Source: a virus. From it: 64,000 nt of DNA. Shown here piece by piece: positions 17,001 through 24,349 of the stretch; the first letter of the stretch is position 1; every line of letters begins with the position of its first letter. The stretch spans positions 39,547-103,546 of the IMG/VR virus record IMGVR_UViG_3300030099_007533; one strand, given 5' to 3'. The position numbers and the translations under genes are program-made. The notes beneath the pieces are model-generated. The model was not told where the DNA came from. It saw nothing but the letters and a program-made list of their open reading frames with translations, and searched no databases.

Positions 17001-19847
17001 TTTAGTTGAATTAGGGGCAACACCTGCACCTTGACCACTATAGTTCGGACCAACAAATTTAGAGTAATTGCCCGCGCCATATCTATCATCTACTGTTATG
17101 CTTGAACCAGATGTTATATCCTGCACTAAAAATTTACCAGTTGTGCCAGAACCAGTAATATTTTCATAATTCCAGTGCAGACCCAAGGTTTGTATTCTTG
17201 GAATATAGTTTATTTTTTCATCACCTTCAAATATAAAAGAATTGCGCTGAGGTGTTAAACGACCAAAGCCGCTTACATCTCTCGCATGGTTACTTAATTC
17301 ATTGTTTGTCAGGTAATCAAACCACACTCTTGATGAAACAAGCCTTGTGTTCGATTTGTAATTTAATGATCCTGTTATGTTTTCTCTATCAGCGCCAACA
17401 TACATTCTCTTATTAGAGCCTGTTAAAAATTGACCTATCCCGTCACTTATATTCACCTCTGATGAGACAGTAAATTCATTAAGCTTATAACCAGCAACAT
17501 AATTTACACCATAGAACTCTAAATTTAATATATCGGATTGAATAACCTCTTTTGCATACGGATAACCTTTTGGTTTAGTTCTAACTGCAAACGTCCAGTT
17601 TGTGTTATCATACACATCCTCATAGAAAGATGATGTTAAAGAACCAATAGACCCAATGTTAGTTTCTAATACAAATTGAGTTTTGTTAATACTGTTGGTA
17701 TCGGCGTAGACTTTAAAATACACATCTCCGACCGGAATTGTCGTCTGAGTTGTGTCAGCACTTGCGCTGTGGACTCCAAACAAAGAAGCCCTTTCTAACT
17801 TGTCCAAGTAGCCATTTGGAAAATTTACAAATTTTGGAAATTGAAATTGATTTTCAAAGGTTAATGGAATATACGCATTTACTGACGATGACAAGTATCC
17901 GCTATCGCCTGTCTCGGCAGCACTTTTTGATGGATCCGCAAATTGATAGACTACAACTTCTCTATTTTGACCGTCGTTGTAACCAGATAAATCAACCACA
18001 TTTCTTTTAACTAATGATGTTTCGTAGTTTTCCCTAATTTCGTACTCTTGATTATCTGCGTACATGTTCAAGCGAACAAGTTCATCATCAACCCCAAAGC
18101 ATCTAAATAAGTTTCTAAATGATTTTTCAGTTCCTTTTGATTTATTAATGTAATTTAAGTTGTTAAAGATATTTTGAAAAATTAAATTTTTTAAATTAAA
18201 AATCTTATCTTCGTATAAACGTTTTTCATCTTTAAAATATATTTCCTCAATAACGCCGGGGTCAATAAATACATCTGGAATATCAAATCCATAAGAAATT
18301 AAGTTTCTTTTTGAAAATGGATTGGGTTTAGCATTTGAGCCGCTAACATAAGAACCATCTTGTAGTTGTGAAATCGCCGTAATCTGTGCGTGAAGCGTGT
18401 CTAAGTAAGTAGACATAATCTGCACCATCTTACGAATTAAAAGCCCGTTAGCGGCATCGTCGTCCCTTATCCACTGTGGCATCATATTGTACATATTGCC
18501 AAGGTTTTCAGCATCATAATTCGAGCCAGAGGCTTGTTTATCCGCCCTGTATGCTACCACATCTGGGTTCGTGGAATATATAATTGGTGAAGCAACCTCA
18601 GTGGCGACTCCAGATTCCGTAATTGCACTACCCGTTGGACGCGATGTGTGACCGTCTGTATTATATCCAACCCAGACAGCATCAGTTAGCCTCCCTGAAT
18701 AGTCCAGTACGATGCTATCAACTGATGAATCTCCCGTATTACCTTCATTAAATTTATAATATAGAGATAATTCCAGCGGGCTGTCTTCGTTCACCTTCGC
18801 AGTATCAGTATTGCCGCCGCCGCCAACGTCGAAAAAATAATTGATGCCTATCTGTTTAGCATCTCTATTCGTCTTCCAAAGTCTTACCTCGTCAATTTCG
18901 CCAAGTAAGCCGCCTTCGCCCAAATATCCAGATAGGGATGAGGCTGCAACAGTCGCGTCTAACGTACCTGTTAGAAGTAAAACGGGGCTTGCTTTAGTTT
19001 GATATTTCTTTTCTTGAAAATTACCATCAACATAAATTTCTCCAACATACCCTGCCGAGTTGGTTGAAAAAGTTAGTGCATAATGGTGCCATGTATTGTC
19101 TGCTATATTAGATAAGTTAGTTTCAAAATTGTAAGAAAATTCTGTGTTTGTTAACGCCTTGGAAAAGGAAGTTAAAATCTTTGTGGAGGCAGTAACATCC
19201 GTGGTGATTTGAAAAAGGTCATTTTCGGTGTTACTAATCGAGAAAATAACCTCATTTTTGGTGTCAGTGGCATCGGGGAATGTGCCTTTTTTTAACCAAA
19301 ACTCAACTGTTACACCATCCGAGAAGTCCAACTCTACGCTGCCAACTTGATTGGAACCGGTGTTGTAAACTAATTTGTTTGAATAATTATCAGTTAGAAT
19401 ATAGTGACCGTTTCCCTCTGAGCCGCCGAAAGTGAATGTTGTACTACCAACTGTGAACGGCGTCGAAAGAGACCCATCATATATGGAATCTGTAAAATCA
19501 GCATAACCAGTTGTTCTTGGATAATTTTTATCAAATTCGTGTTTTTGGATTGCAGGCAAACCATTACGATATTTCAATCTCTCTGCAAGTGATCCATCAT
19601 ATGGATAAGATTGAACAATACTGTCTACTAAATCAACATAATAATCTTCTGCCAAGCCATATTTTACAAAGTTGGATGGATCTTGAAAATCTAATTCTGG
19701 TATAAAATTTAATTTGTCTTCTGTATATTCTTTAATATAGTTGATAGACTCAACATTTTGCCCAGCGTCATTAATTGTTGATTTTTCTTGACCGCGTATT
19801 TTTGCTTCTTGCGACTTTTGCTTATTGAAAAAACTTTTTGTACCCAT
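11013..19847 (-). CDS. Giant virion protein with LamG domain and Cys-bracketed C-terminal repeats (2944 aa)
   Basis: The largest gene in the window. Residues about 125-345 form a LamG/concanavalin-like lectin jelly roll, with VTVEFWLKKG, then NTWHHYALTF and GEIDEVRLW. Next comes SKGTEKSFRNLFRCFGV (about residue 555), reminiscent of baseplate or tail proteins that carry a G-T-x-x-x-x-R-x-L element. Long beta-rich, aromatic-rich stretches fill the middle. The C-terminus has two Cys-bracketed helical segments (about 2766-2811 and 2907-2944) flanking a Pro/Glu/Arg linker with (PE)n repeats. Given gp25 and gp6 just upstream, it is probably a baseplate-wedge or tail-fibre-network protein that can bind carbohydrate. 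There is no signal peptide. A single uninterrupted frame of 8.8 kb argues for strong selection. Confidence 0.7.
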   Translation of the reverse strand: MGTKSFFNKQKSQEAKIRGQEKSTINDAGQNVESINYIKEYTEDKLNFIPELDFQDPSNFVKYGLAEDYYVDLVDSIVQSYPYDGSLAERLKYRNGLPAIQKHEFDKNYPRTTGYADFTDSIYDGSLSTPFTVGSTTFTFGGSEGNGHYILTDNYSNKLVYNTGSNQVGSVELDFSDGVTVEFWLKKGTFPDATDTKNEVIFSISNTENDLFQITTDVTASTKILTSFSKALTNTEFSYNFETNLSNIADNTWHHYALTFSTNSAGYVGEIYVDGNFQEKKYQTKASPVLLLTGTLDATVAASSLSGYLGEGGLLGEIDEVRLWKTNRDAKQIGINYFFDVGGGGNTDTAKVNEDSPLELSLYYKFNEGNTGDSSVDSIVLDYSGRLTDAVWVGYNTDGHTSRPTGSAITESGVATEVASPIIYSTNPDVVAYRADKQASGSNYDAENLGNMYNMMPQWIRDDDAANGLLIRKMVQIMSTYLDTLHAQITAISQLQDGSYVSGSNAKPNPFSKRNLISYGFDIPDVFIDPGVIEEIYFKDEKRLYEDKIFNLKNLIFQNIFNNLNYINKSKGTEKSFRNLFRCFGVDDELVRLNMYADNQEYEIRENYETSLVKRNVVDLSGYNDGQNREVVVYQFADPSKSAAETGDSGYLSSSVNAYIPLTFENQFQFPKFVNFPNGYLDKLERASLFGVHSASADTTQTTIPVGDVYFKVYADTNSINKTQFVLETNIGSIGSLTSSFYEDVYDNTNWTFAVRTKPKGYPYAKEVIQSDILNLEFYGVNYVAGYKLNEFTVSSEVNISDGIGQFLTGSNKRMYVGADRENITGSLNYKSNTRLVSSRVWFDYLTNNELSNHARDVSGFGRLTPQRNSFIFEGDEKINYIPRIQTLGLHWNYENITGSGTTGKFLVQDITSGSSITVDDRYGAGNYSKFVGPNYSGQGAGVAPNSTKVVDFLFVDAAKQQLPENLYSSDLVEIREGDDSLFTRESRPSKYYFAVETSLYDTISREMLGFFASISDFNSLIGNPVNMYRPNYKNLEKLRELFFENIKNDPDLDKFVNLYKWLDGALESVISNLIPASSKTSDKVRNIVESHILERSKYIHKYISLKEYKKEDFIKPPEDNPCKGENCNDPSLTIPASPDLDLTIPAGNNINISKKLPEEIRKAKRRRERTSLRPKPKASELPYITQEIRAPNEVSTMRQGDATFWYNTRVERGPGEFLASGVDSVDVNRAQTRINQFQVVTGSRQTPYVFRADATRAIGTNVGFAGENRKNYFPNSFRVSSGTVGQDGISMHVRSTVTNVHGKPYYDYEEAPDKTYDDNRITPLSIIDQTNERVLSGQKYLPFDVLSASKVTSAYQQYLFDRNLEIKIETKHRDFNGVEGSNLQGPFTEENVGGYMYRHGNLLETDPRIRKEGYQLNIVESTPTTIHLNNPRMVSASSNPEPEYLSDRPLGFWLRETAAKRPVNIKNISGSNYFKDYEIIQTSGRRENNRYYVKSNGFTGSVNASSSLSYDEDGLFFFKDFRILDREHTGSNKFVIVNRFSAPGGPEVNSLAYLDVEAAEYSAYNNLNYRNLIVRLDNNELLTRHTLSGGYDSVLLQPSGAFYKTQRNGVYRLSDTLDTPQPIFDNSYVGHGIPRTDVQYRWVASSWIARKTGYPNNATLHSTSGLLTGTNVNPAFHQNTSDFNPDISSSDYSPIYGYIFSDNIRYIAEGHIEYGVGSNIPVSVAFNGTNYVIVGDVILDKNLFTTASTSDGPGDYYNLPEFSAATAPYVLNGLLLSNNGPYQHPTFKQIRGGEHRVGREYKRKNIYRNQIDVLSDDRQRLERFGAQFSVNQTPVTSKFKPVQQFIDEGTGTIQYELGNDLCYYANVYEAPSNEIKDYSLELDTPAVNIYNTDFYKFSQKFNIINYKETVYPKDENVYKESTRERLDYVSFWISDDLEVRTASTFVNSQGYTINGSQWSMDVSISGSFQEEKSGELMRNTGSNGDPQRHGEANARYMFESTGSGRPNNLVQAQAGTGAFYTSYDKFAEDTRLIGQDQTIIPEFAISDFIHTIISENDGDFLKEEVYGFSLTGSDTLSGNSFSERYGKTEKITYLEQLKDFYGEPTAIRLTFDTTKKLLPKTGFYPQQRVIQLAQQFSSSHANSEYALPGAFSGDPVPLGSNASQETTLMPFWAPGIGLNSIKAGFAVEFPYKSATAQNPSASMTEAYNSIAPFEAIITPSEYVSRIEHIVNSGSTQIDSSGSVNRSDGIYELMAHNFFAEVPEFFLDDLTNFKSSPEEQWQFEGPLSVGSEVKKFAMDITIVSPSEFIQYGNPAAFGPFPYNHHAPPGSYTQATASPVKNIQNVGVTRGGFTKATLVFDPTNLLSTTNRRGQTTFSLADIVANSTIEHTSYLSEAVAGADFMKITASIDMFELGEEDRWTIRSKWECPVLNFVNVTATTFGPGEATQGMWHQYGELASAVDRKRVHISLDETTTTNPALTGSLIQAVGFEPTAKAFGKIKPRQVIEEAVCAVPFFVDCKTGEEKFFELPINIFENRYSLVRNNQVTEDSISNMITKMDKYVLPPVYDFVHTRDEARQILRTKQSFEPAYPPFAMYFFEFSSDLTKQDLANIWQGVMPEIATKAQKQKVVLEHPIVDGELLSPTIFRYNGLNSIPNDIRWKMFKVKKRANYDYYKMLENKTGVRAYKTSGASRFSYNYPYDQFSLVELGKMDVEFEVRNDNPNRIKQIAGGGYIKPEDALAKALNLGQPIEVNTQLQPTSQVETSVCSDEDARELQLLINKSQPTQSALGGPIGGTLTPRESNRLQELLRKCPRPEPVTEQPESFEFVPLPETFIPFTSPEPEPEREPEREPEFTSPEPERTAAVVSTPATTFATAAVASFEAVDFGAIDADSPDPESVEAGDPELCTDEELAELQILSEIQNEVGDAMDPEALRRLQELQGKC
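11016..11129 (-). repeat. C-terminal Cys-bracketed repeat, copy 2 (protein-level)
   Basis: Residues about 2907-2944 of the giant virion protein run from CTDEELAELQIL to PEALRRLQELQGKC, with one Cys at each end and two helices predicted from the Leu/Glu pattern. It matches the upstream copy at 11415..11552 in order and spacing: C-S/T-D-E, ELQ-L/I-L, a turn with Pro, RLQEL and KC. Confidence 0.6.
11415..11552 (-). repeat. C-terminal Cys-bracketed repeat, copy 1 (protein-level)
   Basis: Residues about 2766-2811 of the giant virion protein run from CSDEDARELQLL to SNRLQELLRKC. The two helices are joined by a longer Gly/Pro loop than in copy 2. The bracketing cysteines could clamp a helical hairpin. 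A Pro/Glu-rich linker of about 95 residues separates the two copies. Confidence 0.6.
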
Positions 19848-19879
19848 ATCTTTATAATTATTTTGCTATTAAATTTTCA

Positions 19880-22174
19880 TTAACCCGGTAGGTCGTTTTC
19901 ATCTATTACTCTAAATTTAAATTTGTCCTTGAGTTCATAGTAATTACCTGCATCATTAATTAAAAAGCATATCTGGTATGAAAAATCTGGTTCAAATATA
20001 CTCATATCTAAATCAAAATAATTGCCAGCAGAGTCGTAAGAAAGCTGAGTATATGACCCCTCTCCTGAACCTGTTCCATAATTAATTACAATCTCTTCAT
20101 CGACACGTCTTTGTACCTTATAATACATTTTCTCAATTATTGTTGGCTCAACCACTGTTGAAGCGACGGTATAAACTGTTGCTTCAAAATTTTTATTTTG
20201 AACAAACACTCTAAAATTAGCGACATCAGTTTTACCATATTCTGCTTGTAAATTTGTTATATTTACCTTATAAGAATTAATTGGATAGGAAGTTTGTGTA
20301 TCAAAAGTGTTTACAGACACGGCAGAGGCAGTTAAATATTCTGTTGAGCCGCTGTGCCAAACGGGGTATAGTTCTGTTACATTAGAGTTGGCATAAGCAA
20401 ACGATGCAGAATAAATACCTGTTGAAACTTTACTACCTGTTGCGTGTGTGTCATTGTTCGCAACAACGCCACCCCCCGCTGGGAGTTGTAGTTTATTGCC
20501 CGCTGGGGCGGCGCTGGAGCCCGAATAAACACTTATAAATATTTTATTCTCTACTCCAAGACCCGGTATGTCTTGCAGTTGTCCTCTAACATAATTGTAC
20601 AGATAGAGAGTGTTTAAATTATCTGCTGCGGGCACTCTTGAAGAGCTTAAATAAAAGTTGGAAGCGTCGTCAGTTCTGTTATCGTTCCAACGAGCCTCAA
20701 TAACCGGTCTCTTTAAAAAGTATTGACTATCTCTCGCAAAGAATTTTTTTGTGTAATATGATCTATTAGCAGCTTCTAAACTGGATGATAGAAATACACC
20801 AAAACCAAAGCTGGCAGTATTGTTGTTAAGCCACTCTTCAACCTGATGTGTCACATCCACTTCTAAGTCTTCTAATCCAGTTGCAAAAGTTTGTGAATAC
20901 ACTGTAGTCTGGCTACCTGTGCTAAAACGCCCACCTTCATCAAGCCAATATAAAGCAGTGTTTACAGCATTTGCGACACCATTGCCAGCAAAATCTGTTG
21001 TAGAAAAATTAGAGGTTGCTAATCCATTGCCTGTTCCATTATGACCATTACCAGATCGGTCTCTTATTGTTGATGCTGTATCAACATCTATAACTTTGTT
21101 GGCATCTGTTTCTATTTGCCACCAAGCGACCAACTTTTTTGTAGCATCTGTCGTATACGCTTTCGTTTTCACTAAATTGTTTGGAACGCCCTCATTATAA
21201 ATTTCAAGGATCTGAGTTGAGCTTAACTCTTTGTTCCAAACAGATATTTCATCTATTTTTCCATCAAAAAAGTTAGAATCTACAGTCATTGCACCAATTT
21301 GCACTGGAGCAGTGGTATTTGCCATTGCAACATAACTTGCATCAGTGCCTAAAGTTAAAGTTTGTGACACTCCATTAATATAGAGTTTCATTCCAGAGGT
21401 AGCTGCTGAACCGCCGCGACCATCGTATGTTGCTGCAACATGATACCACCTCCCTGTTGCAATTGAACTTGCGGGGGATTGTGCGATCATACGAGGGGTG
21501 CTGCCAACAGTCTCATCTTCAAACTCAAGATATAGTTGTCCCGTCGATAACACAAAAAATTGCCATTCGCGCTGACCTGACGCACGCTTAGTAATAATTG
21601 GTCTGTGGTCCGAGAGACTATCAATATTGATCCATGCGCTTAGTGAAAAAGGGTTATCATTCGCGCCATCGCCATAAGAAAATGCATTGTTGTCTGCCAC
21701 TTGAACATATTCATCAGAACCATTCAATTCTAATGAACAATCACTGAAAGATCCTGCTTTGCGAGTTAGCCAAGTTGAGCCTTGACCGCCATTACCAATG
21801 CCGGGGTCACTATAATCTTCCATATCCAGACCATCGCCTTCATCCCAAGATTGAGAGATGGCTGCAATCGAAAGAGTGAAATTTGTTGGTGTTGTTGACG
21901 TATGTTCGGCATTAAACATACGAAGATAGAAATCAACAGAACCGGATTCTGGGATATTTCCATCATTTCTTGATGCGGAAAGGGTATCAAGGTCAAATTC
22001 GATTAAGGCTCTTGATAATTCCCCAGAGGATGTTGTCGCTTGTGCGTATAGACTAAACACTTCTAACACATCTGACTGCCCCATATTTGCAGTTGTACCA
22101 CGAGTAGTTAAGTTCTCCTTAAAAGCATTAGTAATTGTATTGTCTTTTGTTGCTTTAAACCTTCTAATTGCCAT
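19880..22174 (-). CDS. Virion protein with LamG lectin domain nested in a DNRLRE-like jelly roll (764 aa)
   Basis: Residues about 1-140 resemble the first half of a DNRLRE-type carbohydrate-binding jelly roll (RALIEFDLDTL, then SWDEGDGLDMEDY). Residues about 145-330 form a LamG domain (FSLSAWINIDSL, then GRWYHVAATYDG and GKIDEISVWN). The second half of the first domain resumes at about 400-500 (LEVDVTHQVEEWLN, then KRPVIEARW). The C-terminus (YYKVQRRVDEEIVINYGTGS, then FDLDMSIFEPDFSYQI) is a separate beta-rich module. It lies directly downstream of gp6, so it is probably an adsorption or tail-fibre-proximal component. It overlaps gp6 by one base. Confidence 0.68.
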   Translation of the reverse strand: MAIRRFKATKDNTITNAFKENLTTRGTTANMGQSDVLEVFSLYAQATTSSGELSRALIEFDLDTLSASRNDGNIPESGSVDFYLRMFNAEHTSTTPTNFTLSIAAISQSWDEGDGLDMEDYSDPGIGNGGQGSTWLTRKAGSFSDCSLELNGSDEYVQVADNNAFSYGDGANDNPFSLSAWINIDSLSDHRPIITKRASGQREWQFFVLSTGQLYLEFEDETVGSTPRMIAQSPASSIATGRWYHVAATYDGRGGSAATSGMKLYINGVSQTLTLGTDASYVAMANTTAPVQIGAMTVDSNFFDGKIDEISVWNKELSSTQILEIYNEGVPNNLVKTKAYTTDATKKLVAWWQIETDANKVIDVDTASTIRDRSGNGHNGTGNGLATSNFSTTDFAGNGVANAVNTALYWLDEGGRFSTGSQTTVYSQTFATGLEDLEVDVTHQVEEWLNNNTASFGFGVFLSSSLEAANRSYYTKKFFARDSQYFLKRPVIEARWNDNRTDDASNFYLSSSRVPAADNLNTLYLYNYVRGQLQDIPGLGVENKIFISVYSGSSAAPAGNKLQLPAGGGVVANNDTHATGSKVSTGIYSASFAYANSNVTELYPVWHSGSTEYLTASAVSVNTFDTQTSYPINSYKVNITNLQAEYGKTDVANFRVFVQNKNFEATVYTVASTVVEPTIIEKMYYKVQRRVDEEIVINYGTGSGEGSYTQLSYDSAGNYFDLDMSIFEPDFSYQICFLINDAGNYYELKDKFKFRVIDENDLPG

Positions 22175-23970
22175 TAGACTACCACTCCAATAATATTTTC
22201 ATCTGGAAACTTTAATTCCATAACTACGTTTTCTGGGACAATGATGAATCTACCATCATCTGTTGTCGCACCATCAATATCAAAAGAGAATCCGCTATAG
22301 TTTGTGCCAAACTTCTGCTTTATTCTTACATCTTGAGTGTCAATGACAGAATCTAAATCATTTAGAATTCTATATATTTCTGAAATATAAAATGGTGCTC
22401 CAAACAAAGATTGTACTGCATAAAAACTTTTTAATGCGTTGTTACATTGTTCCAAAACTTCAGTTTGATTGTAGTCTAAAGCTCCCAATACTTTATATTC
22501 AATGCTAAAGTTAACAACTTGACCATCTAAAATATCAATTGTGTCGTTAATCATTTTGTATTGACTTAACCAAACTTTTAAATTTTCTTTTGTTGTTGAT
22601 GGTGTTGTTGTTAAGTTGCCATCCAAGCCTTGTGACAAAACAAACAAATTTAAATTTCTTTTAAACGAGTCTTTGTCCTGCACAATGTTGGTTCTTTTAA
22701 CAGAGCCAAATTTTGCTGGCATTCTATACACTAAACTTACATAGTCTTGCTGTGTAACTGCTCTATTCTGTGAAGAATAAGCATTAAGGGCTCGGACTCT
22801 TATTTCATCTGATACCAAACTATTTGTTGAGCCAAGAATTGGTTCCTCGTTTTCAACATCTAAAGAATTTTGAGCAAAAACTAAGTTTTCATTAGATACA
22901 GCGGAACTGTTTGGAAATGACAATATCGCGTCAACAATCGTATTTACTGAATTGACTGGGATGTTGACGGTGCTTTGATCATTTTTTCTATACGTTACCA
23001 CCAAGTCTCCAGAAGGTGGCACAACGCCAAACTTGTCATTTTTTAATAAAACCGATGGGTCAAAACTATCATCAGAATAATAATCACGCGCATATCTTTG
23101 CAACGCTACAGAGGAAGGGTCAGGATATTCATCGCTTTTTAAACTATTTTCCGATCCAAAGCCAAACTGAATTGATACAGTCCCATCCTCTTCAACTTCT
23201 GTAATAAATCTTCTTGAAGCCAACTTTTCCCTTAAAACATATGGTGCGTCATCCTCTCCATCCTTGTTTGGATTTCTTATTGGTTGCAAGGTTACGTTGT
23301 GGGATAAATAAGGGACTTCAAAATACTCATTACCCTCAGAATCAACAATTGAAATTATCTCTGTAATATTTTCATCTGATAAAGAAATTTTTAGAAATTT
23401 CTGGTATTCTCCAACCGTCAGAATTTCTGTGTTTATAAAACCAGATATGACATCGCCATATGCCTTAAAAGCAAAAGATGTTGGATCACCATTTGCATCA
23501 GTCTGTGCAACAACAACCTCTGCATCAGATTTATTAAAATCAACATCAGAGGTTAAGATGAGGGAAGTCCCATTGTTGCTTGATAAAGTTGTACCTTCTT
23601 TTAATATTGGTATTAAATCTGTATTTGGTGTTTTATTTGTATTTGCTGGCACTTGTACATAAAATGCCGCTTTCCCATTAGCAGAAAAAGCCATGGGGTT
23701 TTTGTATCCAAATTGTTTGGCAATTTTTAATAAATTTTTAGTTTCAATCGCACTGTCAACAAATGACTCGTTTGTTTGATAGTCTATGTAAAAAGATAAC
23801 ATGTCACCAACATAAGCAACAGTGTCCAACATTAATGAGCCAAACGATGAGGCATTAAAATCTTTAAAAGTATCAGGGTAGTATGTCTTCGCATAATTTA
23901 CTAAAGAATCTTTAATAGTGTCAAATTCTTTACTGGAATATTTTACTGGTTTTGTTTTCTTATCCGCCAT
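22174..23970 (-). CDS. Baseplate wedge subunit, T4 gp6 family
   Basis: A 598-residue protein whose N-terminus (KYSSKEFDTIKDSLVNYAKT, then SSFGSLMLDTVAYVGDMLSFYIDYQ and FGYKNP) is the hallmark of T4 gp6 and related J-like baseplate wedge proteins. The central region has the RFITEVEEDGTVSIQFG and AVTQQDYVSLVYRMP segments typical of this family, and the C-terminal third carries RILNDLDSVIDTQDVRIK. In T4, gp6 rings the baseplate and rearranges on contraction. The adjacent gp25 gene supports the call. The length fits the family (about 600-660). Confidence 0.92.
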   Translation of the reverse strand: MADKKTKPVKYSSKEFDTIKDSLVNYAKTYYPDTFKDFNASSFGSLMLDTVAYVGDMLSFYIDYQTNESFVDSAIETKNLLKIAKQFGYKNPMAFSANGKAAFYVQVPANTNKTPNTDLIPILKEGTTLSSNNGTSLILTSDVDFNKSDAEVVVAQTDANGDPTSFAFKAYGDVISGFINTEILTVGEYQKFLKISLSDENITEIISIVDSEGNEYFEVPYLSHNVTLQPIRNPNKDGEDDAPYVLREKLASRRFITEVEEDGTVSIQFGFGSENSLKSDEYPDPSSVALQRYARDYYSDDSFDPSVLLKNDKFGVVPPSGDLVVTYRKNDQSTVNIPVNSVNTIVDAILSFPNSSAVSNENLVFAQNSLDVENEEPILGSTNSLVSDEIRVRALNAYSSQNRAVTQQDYVSLVYRMPAKFGSVKRTNIVQDKDSFKRNLNLFVLSQGLDGNLTTTPSTTKENLKVWLSQYKMINDTIDILDGQVVNFSIEYKVLGALDYNQTEVLEQCNNALKSFYAVQSLFGAPFYISEIYRILNDLDSVIDTQDVRIKQKFGTNYSGFSFDIDGATTDDGRFIIVPENVVMELKFPDENIIGVVV

Positions 23971-23971
23971 A

Positions 23972-24349
23972 TTAAATGAACCCCTTTACATCCAAATTTA
24001 ATGTATCACTCACTGATAAAGTAGGTATAATATATTCAACTCTCAAATTTGCCGTATTTTCCTCTATTTTTGTAGTCACATCTAATATTTGCACAAATGG
24101 CAAATATTTGCCCACTTGTGTAAATAGTCTTTCTTTCAAGTCTTCTAAAATATCATCTGTTGCATTTTCAAATAAAAGAGCATAAAACCCAACACCAAAA
24201 TCAGGATCCATGACTCTCTCACCGGGATTAGTAAAAATTAAATTTTTTAAGTTCTGTTTTGTATTCTCTGTTAAATCTTGCGTTAAAAGATATGGACCAT
24301 CACTTTTTGTGTACGCCAAAGGTAATTTTGCGGAAATGCCTGTTGTCAT
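23972..24349 (-). CDS. Baseplate wedge subunit, gp25/GPW family
   Basis: A 125-residue protein with the conserved gp25 core: LKNLIFTNPGERVMDPDFGVGF, where the N-PGER and D-FG residues are diagnostic. A C-terminal beta pair follows (ILDVTTKIEENTANLRVEYI). gp25 nucleates the sheath and joins wedge subunits at the baseplate. It is separated from gp6 by one base and lies immediately after the 585-aa virion gene, giving the usual wedge-gene grouping. Length and motif both fit the family. Confidence 0.93.
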   Translation of the reverse strand: MTTGISAKLPLAYTKSDGPYLLTQDLTENTKQNLKNLIFTNPGERVMDPDFGVGFYALLFENATDDILEDLKERLFTQVGKYLPFVQILDVTTKIEENTANLRVEYIIPTLSVSDTLNLDVKGFI

